64,000 nt of DNA from Aequorivita vladivostokensis (GTDB taxonomy: Bacteria > Bacteroidota > Bacteroidia > Flavobacteriales > Flavobacteriaceae). The notes below the pieces were generated by a model. That model made no database searches and was not told where the DNA came from. It saw only the letters and a list, made by a program, of their open reading frames with translations. The translations under genes and the position numbers were made by a program. Each line of letters begins with the position of its first letter. Position 1 is the stretch's first letter. The DNA is taken from the NCBI RefSeq assembly GCF_000952855.1, contig NZ_JSVU01000005.1:62001-126000 (forward strand), in the 5' to 3' direction. Of the stretch, positions 9,199 through 18,072 are shown piece by piece.

Positions 9199-10617
9199 TT
9201 ATTGAAGGGATACATTGCTATAGGTGGAATTGATGGTAATGGTTTTGTTTGAACGGTTATTTTGGTTGAAACCTTTCACCAAAACTCTGCCTGCACTTTT
9301 GGATTCGTTCAATTGAAGGGTTTTGGGGTATTTCAAAGTAGATTTACTTCCGGTGAAATAGAAGGAAAACGCCCCACTGGGAATTTTCACTTTCGCATCG
9401 GTATTCTCAAGCCGGATGTCCAGCGTTTCAAAACCTTCGGAAATCCTATCTATTCTCAATTCGCCGAAAGAACCGGAAAGAAAGGCCTGATTACTGATGT
9501 TGCCAATGCGCACATCGCTGGAATTGGCCTGAAGATTTATGTTCTGTACATTTTCAATCTTACAATTATCTACGTATTTCACATTTAATCCACCCTGTTT
9601 CCAAACATTCACCACAATCGGGGCATAAGAGGCATTGATGAGGGTTTGTCCCCCATCAATGCTGTTTGCCGTAAATGGCGTATAATTTAAATTGGCCTTA
9701 ACATTATTGGCATCTGCCATTTTCAGATCGCCGTGGCGCACGTTCACCTCAGTTTTGGTGTTTTTCGGCACGCGGATAATAATGGTTCTCTTTACTTTGC
9801 CGCTGTTCACATTGTCGTTACGGTTTCCTTGAATAACAATGGCGGTACCGTGCGGGCTTTTGGTGACAGTTTTGGTATAATTGCCTCCCTCGTCGTTATA
9901 TTTTTTTTCAATTTCATTTGCCCAGGCTTCCATTTTTTTACCGTATTCCTCGCCCCAGGCTTCCATACGTTTTCCAAAATCCTCACCCCAAGCTTCCATT
10001 CGCTTTCCATATGCCTCGCCGATGCTGTCGGCCCGTTTTTCATCCCACGAATCCTCAAAGCTCTTGCCCCATTTCTCCATCTTCTTTTCAAAATCCTTTC
10101 CGAATCTTTTATCCATTTGGGCTTCAAATTTCTTCATATAGCCTTCCTCATCCTTTTGGAATTCCTCATAATCAAACTGGATGTTTCCAATGTTCTCCAT
10201 CAAATCCTCGGGAAGGGGCGGCACTTTTATATTTTGGATCATAGGCATAACCATATCCTCCATCAACGGACCGATAAAGTCGAGATTGGGCATATCAGTC
10301 ATCGCAAAGGGCTGGTTTCCCGCGTTGGATGTAATGGTTACTTTTTTACTGTTACCGGTAACCTGAAGATCCCAGTTTTTCATCAATTGCTCCTTCTCTT
10401 TTTCTGAAAGGTTTTCACCTTCAATAAATGCTTCTACCGCAACTTTGTCCTTGTTCCAAGTTTCAAAAACTACGTTTGTAAAGGAGGTGTTTACGGATAC
10501 TTCTATATTATCGGCCACATTAAAGCTCTCCACATATTTTTTTTGTGAATACCCAAACGTGGTTGCCAAAAGTAGCACAAGCGCTGTACTACGTTTGAAT
10601 GACTTTAAATTCTTCAT
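9199..10617 (-). CDS. Exported protein of a sigma/anti-sigma operon, DUF4097-like
   Basis: A 472-residue protein with a signal peptide (ends near TTFGYSQ). The N-terminal part (about 25-100) and C-terminal part (about 255-470) look beta-rich, in the style of DUF4097-type putative adhesin domains. Residues 160-240 are charged and helical, with an 11-residue repeat FGKRMEAWGED at 203-235. It overlaps the upstream anti-sigma-like gene by 29 bases, so it belongs to the sigma-factor operon. The function is unknown; an envelope stress effector or sensor would fit. The family label is tentative. Confidence 0.75.
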   Translation of the reverse strand: MKNLKSFKRSTALVLLLATTFGYSQKKYVESFNVADNIEVSVNTSFTNVVFETWNKDKVAVEAFIEGENLSEKEKEQLMKNWDLQVTGNSKKVTITSNAGNQPFAMTDMPNLDFIGPLMEDMVMPMIQNIKVPPLPEDLMENIGNIQFDYEEFQKDEEGYMKKFEAQMDKRFGKDFEKKMEKWGKSFEDSWDEKRADSIGEAYGKRMEAWGEDFGKRMEAWGEEYGKKMEAWANEIEKKYNDEGGNYTKTVTKSPHGTAIVIQGNRNDNVNSGKVKRTIIIRVPKNTKTEVNVRHGDLKMADANNVKANLNYTPFTANSIDGGQTLINASYAPIVVNVWKQGGLNVKYVDNCKIENVQNINLQANSSDVRIGNISNQAFLSGSFGELRIDRISEGFETLDIRLENTDAKVKIPSGAFSFYFTGSKSTLKYPKTLQLNESKSAGRVLVKGFNQNNRSNKTITINSTYSNVSLQ

Positions 10618-11203
10618 TGTTTTGTTTTTTAAGTTCCTTTAATTTGTTTTTCAGTTTGAACAGCAAATCCAAACGAAGTTTCAAATTGTCGATCAATGCA
10701 GTTACGGTGGCTTCGGTGGGGCCTACCCTGCCCAGTTCGGCATTCAGTGCGGTATATTCCCTATCCAGTTCGGCAAGCCGCTGCATATAGCCATCTACCA
10801 AATCTTTATTGTCCTCGGTAATTTTTAATGACGCCAATTGCACGTTGATGCCGGCCATATAATATTCCTCCACCTTTTTAAGGTCTGGGGAAATATCCGC
10901 CAGGGTAAGTTTTGGTGTATCGGCACTTTCCACGGTTGTAGCGGGAATTTCCACTATGGCATTGGTTGCATCAGTCGCCACTTCGGGTTTGGATAACTGC
11001 TGATAGCCAAAAAAGCTCACAGTCAAAAGCACGACCACCATTGCCGCAATCTTTAACCAAGGGATGGTCGTGTGTTTTTCTTCGGAAATATTCTCTGAAA
11101 AAACCCCGTCCAGTTTGGCTTCAAATCGCGCTCGGTGCCCTTCACGGGGTTGGCGCGGTTCCGGCTGGTAATTTTCAAACATTTTTTTAATATCCTGTGC
11201 CAT
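10589..11203 (-). CDS. Anti-sigma-factor-like single-pass membrane protein
   Basis: A 204-residue protein with a charged cytoplasmic N-terminus of about 50 residues, one membrane span (WLKIAAMVVVLLTVSFFGYQ) and a periplasmic, coiled-coil-prone C-terminus. It is encoded between an ECF sigma factor (17-base overlap) and an exported beta-rich protein (29-base overlap). That arrangement and topology are the usual ones for a membrane anti-sigma factor in flavobacteria. I see no recognised anti-sigma motif, so the role rests on context. Confidence 0.72.
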   Translation of the reverse strand: MAQDIKKMFENYQPEPRQPREGHRARFEAKLDGVFSENISEEKHTTIPWLKIAAMVVVLLTVSFFGYQQLSKPEVATDATNAIVEIPATTVESADTPKLTLADISPDLKKVEEYYMAGINVQLASLKITEDNKDLVDGYMQRLAELDREYTALNAELGRVGPTEATVTALIDNLKLRLDLLFKLKNKLKELKKQNNEEFKVIQT

Positions 11204-11732
11204 AGCGCAAGTGTTTAAGTGTTTCTTTCAATTTTGTTTTTCCCCGGTGCAGATAGGTTCTCGAGGCGTTTTCAGAAATCTGCAGTATCTCTGAAATTTC
11301 CTGATGGTCATATCCCTCAATCAAAAACAACTTTACGGTTGCCCTATAATTTTCCGGTAGCCCCTCAATGGCTGAAAGCACTTCGGAAATAGATATTTCA
11401 TCAGAAATAGACCAATCCGATTCGTCTTCCACCATTGTAAAAACTTCTTCATTTAAAGATTGCAATTCCAACTTTCTGGACTTTAAGGTGTCCAAACAGG
11501 TATTTATCACAATCCGTTTTAGCCAAGCCCCAAAAGTGACGTCTCCTTTAAACTGGCTTAACTTTTTGAAAGCTTTAATAAAAGCCTCCTGCATCGCGTC
11601 TTCCGCGGCCGCGGTGTCCTTTAAATACCTACGGGCTATAACATACATGCCTTCGCAATATTTGTCATAAAGCGCCATTTGCGCCTTTCTATTGCATTGT
11701 TTGCATTGCTCGATAAGTAGTGAATCGGACAA
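11187..11732 (-). CDS. RNA polymerase sigma factor, ECF (sigma-70) family
   Basis: Region 2 is clear (YVIARRYLKDTAAAEDAMQE, then AFIKAFKKLSQFKGD), as is region 4 (LPENYRATVKLFLIEGYDHQ with a following HTH). The frame stays open to an ATG at 11915, but the extra N-terminal residues look non-conserved. I place the start at the TTG at 11732, giving 181 residues, a normal ECF length; this start is uncertain. It is the first gene of a three-gene operon with overlapping ends and probably controls that operon or envelope genes together with the downstream membrane protein. Confidence 0.88.
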   Translation of the reverse strand: MSDSLLIEQCKQCNRKAQMALYDKYCEGMYVIARRYLKDTAAAEDAMQEAFIKAFKKLSQFKGDVTFGAWLKRIVINTCLDTLKSRKLELQSLNEEVFTMVEDESDWSISDEISISEVLSAIEGLPENYRATVKLFLIEGYDHQEISEILQISENASRTYLHRGKTKLKETLKHLRYGTGY

Positions 11733-12070
11733 ACTTGATGGTTTTTTTGGTTGCTGTTCCCTTAAAGGACGACAAAAGATAAACGATGTTGCAGATTTTG
11801 ATTTTTTTTTCTTGAAATTTTTCTCCAAAACAGTGTCAAACCAGGCTATTAAACTTACGGAGCCACAGCAAAACAATTTGCGGGAACCATTTAAATTTTT
11901 GTATCTTGGACGCAAAAATTCGCAAATACACTTTGTAATTTTACCGAAATTTTACTCCCCGATAATTTTTGGCATACATTATGTCTAAATATTTGAGAAT
12001 TAGCTTATAAATTACTGTTAACTATTCATAAAAAAGTGTTTAGATTTTAGAAAGCAGTTATTTTTTATGC

Positions 12071-12078
12071 TAAATTTG
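12071..12078 (+). promoter_or_regulatory. -7 promoter element, TAAATTTG
   Basis: An exact TAnnTTTG word, 17 bases before the ATG at 12095. No clear -33 TTG is visible. Confidence 0.5.
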
Positions 12079-12094
12079 ATAAAATCATCAACCT

Positions 12095-12628
12095 ATGAAA
12101 AAGAAATACGCAGATTTTGACAAATTGAACCGCTTGCTCGTGGCCTGTTTTGAGGCGGAGAAGCTGTACTATAATGCCGCGCAAGATGCCCAAACTACAG
12201 ATTTGAAGCGGTTTTTAAACTATATGGCAGTGGAGCGAAACCGAATGAGCCACGACATTTCAAACGAGCTTCACTCACGCGACATAGAACCTCTAAAGCA
12301 GGATTCTGAAAAAGGAAATCTGGACCGTACCTGGCAGGAAATCAAGGACGCCTTGGAATATTTTGATGCCGATGCCATTGTGAAGTCCTGCATAAGCCGG
12401 GACCGTAATAATATTAAAAGATATGACGAGCTTTTGGAGCGCAGGGAACTGCCGGATAGTATTTTGGAATTACTCGAAAAGCAAAAGTATCAATTGGAAT
12501 GGTATATAAAACAAGCGGCACAGCAGACCAAGAAAAGCCCCTTTGTGGAAACCCCAAAAGAAGAAAAAAAAGAAGAGCCCAGTAAGGAAAATGACGGGGG
12601 GAAAGTGATAAATTTAAAGGCAATGTAA
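12095..12628 (+). CDS. Ferritin-like four-helix protein, PA2169/DUF2383-like
   Basis: A 177-residue protein. Residues 1-145 form amphipathic helices with spaced acidic and histidine positions (LVACFEAEKLYYNAAQDA; YMAVERNRMSHDI), as in the DUF2383/PA2169 ferritin-like family. The last 30 residues are a charged Lys/Glu tail. There is no signal peptide. Members are often stress-induced, but their function is not established. It is a single gene with its own -7 element and a strong terminator. Confidence 0.78.
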   Translation: MKKKYADFDKLNRLLVACFEAEKLYYNAAQDAQTTDLKRFLNYMAVERNRMSHDISNELHSRDIEPLKQDSEKGNLDRTWQEIKDALEYFDADAIVKSCISRDRNNIKRYDELLERRELPDSILELLEKQKYQLEWYIKQAAQQTKKSPFVETPKEEKKEEPSKENDGGKVINLKAM

Positions 12629-12634
12629 AAAAGT

Positions 12635-12664
12635 AAAGCCCCGAAATTTCGGGGCTTTTTTTAT
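12635..12664. terminator. Bidirectional intrinsic terminator
   Basis: AAAGCCCCGAAA pairs perfectly with TTTCGGGGCTTT (12635-12658), with T on one side and A on the other. It lies between convergent genes. Confidence 0.9.
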
Positions 12665-12676
12665 ATAATTTAATGA

Positions 12677-13105
12677 CTATTCGTCAAGCAGGAGATTAAG
12701 AGTTACGGTAATATTATCACGCGTAGCTCGAGAATAAGGGCAAACCTCGTGAGCTTTATTTACAAGATCTTCACCTGTCTCTACATCTACCCCAGGCAAA
12801 TAGCAATCCAACGTAGCCCGCAGTTGCAAATCGCCGTCCTTGGTCTTTCCTATTTCAATATTTGCCGTTACGCTCATATCGTCACCTAATTTTATTTTTT
12901 TGCTTTCGGCAACCATTTGTACCGCGCCCCCAAAACAGGCTGCATAAGCGCTGCCAAAAAGTTGCTCTGGGTTGATTCCCTTTCCGCCGTCACCGCCTAG
13001 GCCCTTTGGCACAGAAAGTTCCATATCAATTTTACCGTCATCGGTAGTTACGTGACCTTTTCTTCCACCCACAGCGGTTGACGAAGCTTCATATAAGATT
13101 TTCAT
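12677..13105 (-). CDS. ohr: Organic hydroperoxide resistance protein (Ohr/OsmC family)
   Basis: A 142-residue protein from the ATG at 13105; an upstream in-frame ATG at 13138 would add 11 non-family residues. The two redox cysteines are visible in AACFGGA and EVCPYSRATR, together with the start MKILYEASSTAVGGRKGHV and NPEQLFGSAYAACFG, all typical of Ohr. These are thiol peroxidases that reduce organic hydroperoxides in the cytosol. No MarR-type OhrR regulator is adjacent. The gene is convergent with the ferritin-like gene across the shared terminator. Confidence 0.92.
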   Translation of the reverse strand: MKILYEASSTAVGGRKGHVTTDDGKIDMELSVPKGLGGDGGKGINPEQLFGSAYAACFGGAVQMVAESKKIKLGDDMSVTANIEIGKTKDGDLQLRATLDCYLPGVDVETGEDLVNKAHEVCPYSRATRDNITVTLNLLLDE

Positions 13106-13199
13106 TTTTTTCTGAGTTTTAAAATTATTAAATTTCAAGATACTACCTAAAACCCGTTTCTAAAAGAACATATTCATAAAATTGTCCTAAATTCACACT

Positions 13200-14282
13200 G
13201 TGGCAGAAAACAAAAAAAATAAAAGCGCATTGGCTGAACGGGAAGGTGTCCCTCAACCCACAACCTTAAACCTAAAAGTGGTAGAAGGCCTGAAAAAATT
13301 CAGGAAAAAAACTCCTTCCGTGGAAAGCCTACTCAAAGGCATTTTAAATCAAGACCAGGGCGCATTGAGCCAATCCATAACCCTTATTGAAAGTACGGCA
13401 TTAAAACACCAACAACAGGCCAAACAAATTATTGAGGGTTGTCTTCCCCACGCCAATAAATCTATTCGCGTAGGTATAACAGGCGTTCCCGGCGTAGGCA
13501 AAAGCACATTTATTGAAAGCTTCGGAAAGCTGCTGATTTCCAAAGGAAAAAAAGTGGCAGTACTTACCGTGGATCCAAGCAGCAGCATTAGCAAAGGGAG
13601 CATTTTGGGCGACAAAACCCGAATGGAGGAACTGGTAAAAGAGCCCAATGCCTTTATCCGCCCCTCCGCCAGTGGCGATACCTTGGGCGGTGTGGCCCGA
13701 AAAACCCGCGAAACCATCATCCTCTGCGAAGCCGCAGGTTTTGATGTAATCCTGATTGAAACCGTGGGCGTGGGCCAAAGTGAGACCGCAGTCCATTCTA
13801 TGACAGATTTCTTCCTGTTGCTAAAACTTGCCGGTGCCGGCGATGAACTGCAGGGCATAAAACGCGGCATTATGGAAATGGCAGATTCCATTGTTATCAA
13901 CAAGGCCGATGGCGACAATTTGAAGGCCGCAAAGATGGCGAAAAACGAATTTAACCGCGCCCTTCATCTCTATCCCGCGAAGGAAAGTGGCTGGGCACCA
14001 AAAACACTTTTGTGCAGTGCCCTTAAAAATGAAGGCATTGCTGAAATCTGGGAAGTGGTTTCAAATTATTTTGAAACCGTAAAAGGCAACGGCTATTTTC
14101 AGTATAAGAGAAAAGAGCAAAATAAATTCTGGCTAATGCAAACAATTGAAAGCCGATTAAAAAGTGAATTTTATGCGAATCCTTCAGTGAAAATAGAACT
14201 CGAAAAACAATTGAAGGCAATAGATGAAAATAAAACGACACCTTTTGCCGCTGCGGAGAAACTGCTTTCCCTTAAAAGATGA
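13200..14282 (+). CDS. meaB: Methylmalonyl-CoA mutase-associated GTPase MeaB
   Basis: The start is a GTG at 13200. The 360-residue protein shows the G3E-family P-loop GVPGVGKSTF, then TVDPSS, the ETVGVGQSE switch region and the NKAD base-recognition motif. MeaB protects and reloads AdoCbl-dependent acyl-CoA mutases. The fused mutase IcmF in this window carries its own G domain, so this stand-alone MeaB probably serves a separate methylmalonyl-CoA mutase encoded elsewhere. It is divergent from ohr across 94 bases. Confidence 0.95.
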   Translation: MAENKKNKSALAEREGVPQPTTLNLKVVEGLKKFRKKTPSVESLLKGILNQDQGALSQSITLIESTALKHQQQAKQIIEGCLPHANKSIRVGITGVPGVGKSTFIESFGKLLISKGKKVAVLTVDPSSSISKGSILGDKTRMEELVKEPNAFIRPSASGDTLGGVARKTRETIILCEAAGFDVILIETVGVGQSETAVHSMTDFFLLLKLAGAGDELQGIKRGIMEMADSIVINKADGDNLKAAKMAKNEFNRALHLYPAKESGWAPKTLLCSALKNEGIAEIWEVVSNYFETVKGNGYFQYKRKEQNKFWLMQTIESRLKSEFYANPSVKIELEKQLKAIDENKTTPFAAAEKLLSLKR

Positions 14283-14356
14283 AAAGTATAAATCTCCAAT
14301 GATGGCTGCTATATTTTGAAGATATAAAATACATTTTAGATTTTACCCATTGGAAT

Positions 14357-15097
14357 TTAGGTTACAATCCTTTCCCTATGTAATTTCACCGAAACGTAAA
14401 AAATAAGAAGTGTCAAAACTCCAAAAAGCACGGCAGATGACCCTATGGTTCCCAAGTCTAGCCCACCTTTATCGGTAGATTTAGTGAGCAAATCTCCAAA
14501 AGTGGCCCCAAAGGGTCTGGTAAGTACAAATGCTATCCAAAACAGAATAACGTTCGATATTTTGCTGAAAAAATGTAAAAGAGCGGTAATCAAGATTAGT
14601 GAACCTATCAAGAATGCTCCGCCGCTAAAGCCCAAACCTGAATCATCCGCCAAATAATCACCAAGCGCCGTTCCCAAAGTATTTGAAATTAAAATGGTTA
14701 TCCAATAGAACATTTCGGGCCTAAAGTTTTTAATATCGGTAACCGAAAGCGACCCCTCACTTTTATACCAAACAAAAAGCATGGAAACGAGCATTATGGC
14801 CAATATGGATGCCCCCGTTGCGTAACCCAGACCCAAGGTTCTATCCATAAAATCAGACATCGTAGTGCCGGCCGTGCTTGTGGCAATAATAACCAACCAG
14901 TACAAAACAGGAATGTATTTTTTTACGCTCAACTGGGCTATTAGCGTTGCAATAAAAAAACCTATCAGAATTATGGAACTAAGCCCGTACCCAATATTGA
15001 AGGTCATCGACAGCATATCGCCCGCGGTTTCTCCCAAGGTGGTTGCGCAAATTTTCATTATCCAAAAAACCAATGTTACTTCAGCTACTTTTTTCAT
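14357..15097 (-). CDS. DUF347-repeat membrane protein (COG4705-like)
   Basis: A 246-residue integral membrane protein with about eight hydrophobic segments. The DUF347 signature recurs four times: TTLGETAGD, TAGTTMSD, NTLGTALGD and PFGATFGD, about 60 residues apart. The function of this family is not established. It ends the minus-strand run; 4 bases separate it from the lipid kinase upstream, which suggests one transcript with the kinase and the LTA-synthase-like gene. Confidence 0.85.
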   Translation of the reverse strand: MKKVAEVTLVFWIMKICATTLGETAGDMLSMTFNIGYGLSSIILIGFFIATLIAQLSVKKYIPVLYWLVIIATSTAGTTMSDFMDRTLGLGYATGASILAIMLVSMLFVWYKSEGSLSVTDIKNFRPEMFYWITILISNTLGTALGDYLADDSGLGFSGGAFLIGSLILITALLHFFSKISNVILFWIAFVLTRPFGATFGDLLTKSTDKGGLDLGTIGSSAVLFGVLTLLIFYVSVKLHRERIVT

Positions 15098-15101
15098 CTT
15101 C

Positions 15102-15992
15102 TTATTTTTTTACACAAACAGTCAAATTCTTTGGATGGATTGCAATCTCAATGTTCGGTTCTTTCAGCGTGAAAAGCCCACCATCCTTTTGGACCTTTAA
15201 AATTGTATTGTCCAAACCCTTAATTTCCAAAGCTCTAAGTTGTTGAAACCGCACTTCCTTTAACCAATGATGTTTTTTGAAAAGAAATAGCATGGTAAAA
15301 AGCATTAGTTTGAAACGTGAAAGTTCTGGCACGATAACCACATCCAACAATCCGTCCTGCAATGAAGCGCGGGGCGTCAAGCTCATTTTGTAACCCATTT
15401 CGTTTGAATTGGAAACAAAAAGCAGAAAGGGCGAAATCAATTCGGTGGTTCCGTTGTATTTCAGTTCCACTACATTTTTATAATGATATTTTTTCAGTGT
15501 TCGCAACGTGGATTTCACATAGCTGAATAGCCTGCGGGTAGTATTTTCCTCAAAGTCTGAAATGACGTGCGCGTCAAAACCAACGCCAACATTGCTGAAA
15601 AATGGCTTACCGTTTATTGTTGCCGTATCAATCGCGATTGTATTTTGGTTTTTAATGATGCTGAGCGCTTTCTTAAAATTCTTCGGAATTTTCAAATTGG
15701 AAGCCAATCCATTGCCCGAACCCATCGGCAAAATTCCCAAAAATACCGAAGTATTCACCAAACAGGAAGCTACTTCATTAATGGTTCCATCGCCCCCACA
15801 GGCAACTATAATTTGCGCGCCTTCTTCAATGGAAGCTTTTGTGAGGGCCGTGGCGTGTAAAACAAATTCGGTTTTCTTTATTGAAATTACAAATTCGGAC
15901 TTCGGAAAATAGGCTTCCAACATATCGGTGGAAAGTTCATTTTTCCCTTTCCCCGCAATTGGGTTTACAATAAAATGAAGGTTAGTTTTCAA
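15102..15992 (-). CDS. Diacylglycerol/lipid kinase family protein
   Basis: A 296-residue protein with a TTG start at 15992. It has the NPIAGKG start motif, the catalytic-fold GGDGT in ACGGDGTINEV, and PMGSGNGLA, as in YegS/DgkB-like lipid kinases that phosphorylate diacylglycerol or related lipids at the membrane. It overlaps the LTA-synthase-like gene by 11 bases. That pairing is suggestive: phosphoglycerol transferases release diacylglycerol, which a lipid kinase can recycle. The substrate here is inferred. Confidence 0.88.
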   Translation of the reverse strand: MKTNLHFIVNPIAGKGKNELSTDMLEAYFPKSEFVISIKKTEFVLHATALTKASIEEGAQIIVACGGDGTINEVASCLVNTSVFLGILPMGSGNGLASNLKIPKNFKKALSIIKNQNTIAIDTATINGKPFFSNVGVGFDAHVISDFEENTTRRLFSYVKSTLRTLKKYHYKNVVELKYNGTTELISPFLLFVSNSNEMGYKMSLTPRASLQDGLLDVVIVPELSRFKLMLFTMLFLFKKHHWLKEVRFQQLRALEIKGLDNTILKVQKDGGLFTLKEPNIEIAIHPKNLTVCVKK

Positions 15993-17970
15993 GTCCCAAA
16001 CTGTTTAGTTTCAACCCACCATTTGAAAATAAATAGTCCGCGGTTTGATAGTTTGAAATTATTTCCTTCAGAAAAGTTTCATCTTCTTTCAGCGGTAAAA
16101 GTTCGTTTGTTTCACGGTTCCATTGATAACAATTTGAAACCTTTTTGTCGCCCAGAACCATCACTTTGTCATTGCCCTTTAAAAGACCGAGCTTTCGATA
16201 TGTGCCCACAAAAGCGCGCGCTTCCTCAGGTTTCATCTTTAAAATATCCGTTCCGTATAAATTGGAATTGTAGTTCCAATTTAAAAGTGAAAACAAGGTT
16301 GGAAAAATATCTATCTGCGAAGCCATTTTATCAATCTTTAGGGGCGGAGTGTTTGGCAGATTTAGTATCAATGCGGGAATGTGATAGTTTTTTACATCCA
16401 GTTCCTGCCTGCCAGCGCTGGAGGCGCAATGGTCCGCCATAATTATAATGACCGTGTTTTTGAACCACTCCTTTTGCCGTGCCTTTTTTAAAAATTCGCC
16501 AATCGCATAGTCGGTATATTTTACGGCCCCACTTCTCCCCGAACCCGATGGAATGTCTATTTTTCCTTTCGGATAGGTGTATGGTCTGTGATTGGAAGTT
16601 GTCATCACAAAATCGAAAAACGGTTTCCCTGCACTGTGGGCCTCATCGGCAACTTTGATTACTTTGTTGTAAATATCTTCATCTGCAATTCCCCAAGCAT
16701 TTTCAAAAGTTACCTCATCATCCTCAATATTGGTGCGGTTTGTGGTAATGCTTTCGTCCATCAAAAAACCGCGGCCACGGTCCACGATGTTGAACCCGTT
16801 TCCGCCAAAAAAGCTGTTCATATTGTCAAAATAGCCATCACCACCGTAAAAGAAATTTCTGTTATAGCCTTTCTGCCTAAAAACCTCACCAATAGTGAAA
16901 AGTTGCTGGTTGTTTTCGCGCTTCACGATGCTTCGGCCCGGAGTTGGCGGAATGGAAAGCGTAATAGCTTCCATCCCCCGAACGGTACGGGTTCCCGTGG
17001 CAAAGAGGTTGGTGAAAAACAGACTGTGGTTTGAAAGGGAATCCAAGGTGGGTGTAATGTTTTCGGTATTTCCAAAGCTTCCGAGAAACTTTGCGCTAAG
17101 GCTTTCCACACAAATAAAAATCACGTTGGGCCTTTCTTCGGGCAGCGAATCTGTATTCAAAATATTTCGATAAATCAATTCCTTTTCAGGGAAAAGCAGA
17201 CTGTCGCCGCGCTTTTTAAATTCGTTTTTTACTTCGGAAAAAGCTTCGTTTAGAGGCAGAGTTTTGTAAAAATCTGTAAATGAAAGCTCGTTATTTTGAA
17301 ATGCAGCAAAGAAAGAATAAATCCCAGTTTTTGCAATTTCGTTGTTGTACCGGTTTTCAAATTGCTCGGCATCCTTGTTTTTTACGAAGAGCGCAAAAAC
17401 CAGAACAGTACCAAAAACCAGCAGTGTGGGGAACAGCTTCTCCCCAAAAGTACTTTCGCTTTGAAATGTTTTCTTAAAAATGCCCATTCGCACAGTGATA
17501 AAAAGAAGCGCTGCCGTAAGTATTAAAATTCCGCTCACCAATAATGGAATGGGATACGATTCGTTGATGTTCTTTACTACTTCATACGTGTAAATAAGAT
17601 AATCTACCGCAATAAAATTGAACCGGTTTTTGAATTCTTCCCAAAAAGTGATTTCCGCAAAAAAGGAAAAAAGAAAAATCACAAGCCCCAGGGAATAGGC
17701 GAACCAGGTTACTATTCTATCAAAAATTGACCCGTGACACCGCCGTGGAAGCAACAATAAATACAGGGCATACGGCAGCGCGAAAAACGAAACCGTGCCC
17801 AAATCAAACAGGAAACCTATTAAGAATGTATTTGCTATTTTGAAAAAAGACAGGTCTATTTCCTTAAACACCCAAACCACAAAAATGAGCCGTAGGAGGG
17901 TGGATAGCATGATAAAAATTTTTACAAAGTAAAAAAGCAGTTTAAACCGGGAAGGGAATAGTTTGGACAC
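15982..17970 (-). CDS. LTA synthase-like phosphoglycerol/phosphoethanolamine transferase
   Basis: A 662-residue protein with a GTG start. About five N-terminal membrane segments (residues 10-190) precede a periplasmic sulfatase-fold domain. The nucleophile threonine is likely the one in FATGTRTVRGME; metal-binding motifs are FICVESLSAKF, MTTSNHRPY and IMADHCAS. Members transfer phosphoglycerol or similar groups from phospholipids to envelope glycans. Gram-negative flavobacteria lack lipoteichoic acid, so the acceptor here is unknown. It heads the run with the lipid kinase and the DUF347 protein. Confidence 0.9.
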   Translation of the reverse strand: MSKLFPSRFKLLFYFVKIFIMLSTLLRLIFVVWVFKEIDLSFFKIANTFLIGFLFDLGTVSFFALPYALYLLLLPRRCHGSIFDRIVTWFAYSLGLVIFLFSFFAEITFWEEFKNRFNFIAVDYLIYTYEVVKNINESYPIPLLVSGILILTAALLFITVRMGIFKKTFQSESTFGEKLFPTLLVFGTVLVFALFVKNKDAEQFENRYNNEIAKTGIYSFFAAFQNNELSFTDFYKTLPLNEAFSEVKNEFKKRGDSLLFPEKELIYRNILNTDSLPEERPNVIFICVESLSAKFLGSFGNTENITPTLDSLSNHSLFFTNLFATGTRTVRGMEAITLSIPPTPGRSIVKRENNQQLFTIGEVFRQKGYNRNFFYGGDGYFDNMNSFFGGNGFNIVDRGRGFLMDESITTNRTNIEDDEVTFENAWGIADEDIYNKVIKVADEAHSAGKPFFDFVMTTSNHRPYTYPKGKIDIPSGSGRSGAVKYTDYAIGEFLKKARQKEWFKNTVIIIMADHCASSAGRQELDVKNYHIPALILNLPNTPPLKIDKMASQIDIFPTLFSLLNWNYNSNLYGTDILKMKPEEARAFVGTYRKLGLLKGNDKVMVLGDKKVSNCYQWNRETNELLPLKEDETFLKEIISNYQTADYLFSNGGLKLNSLGLEN

Positions 17971-18072
17971 GTTGAAATCAATTTAAGTACGAAGGTAGTG
18001 TCTAAACTGAAGAGCCCCTATTTATAGTGTCCCGGGGATGTCCTATATGGTTATGTTGGACATATTCTGCAG

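Noticed and set aside
11733-11915. Long N-terminal extension of the ECF sigma factor to the ATG at 11915
   Set aside because: The extra 61 residues do not resemble sigma factors; the TTG at 11732 gives a normal ECF length.
16399-16430. CCTGCCTGCC segment inside the LTA-synthase-like gene as a third palindrome insertion
   Set aside because: It lacks the closing GGCAGG arm and encodes family-conserved residues (CASSAGRQELD).
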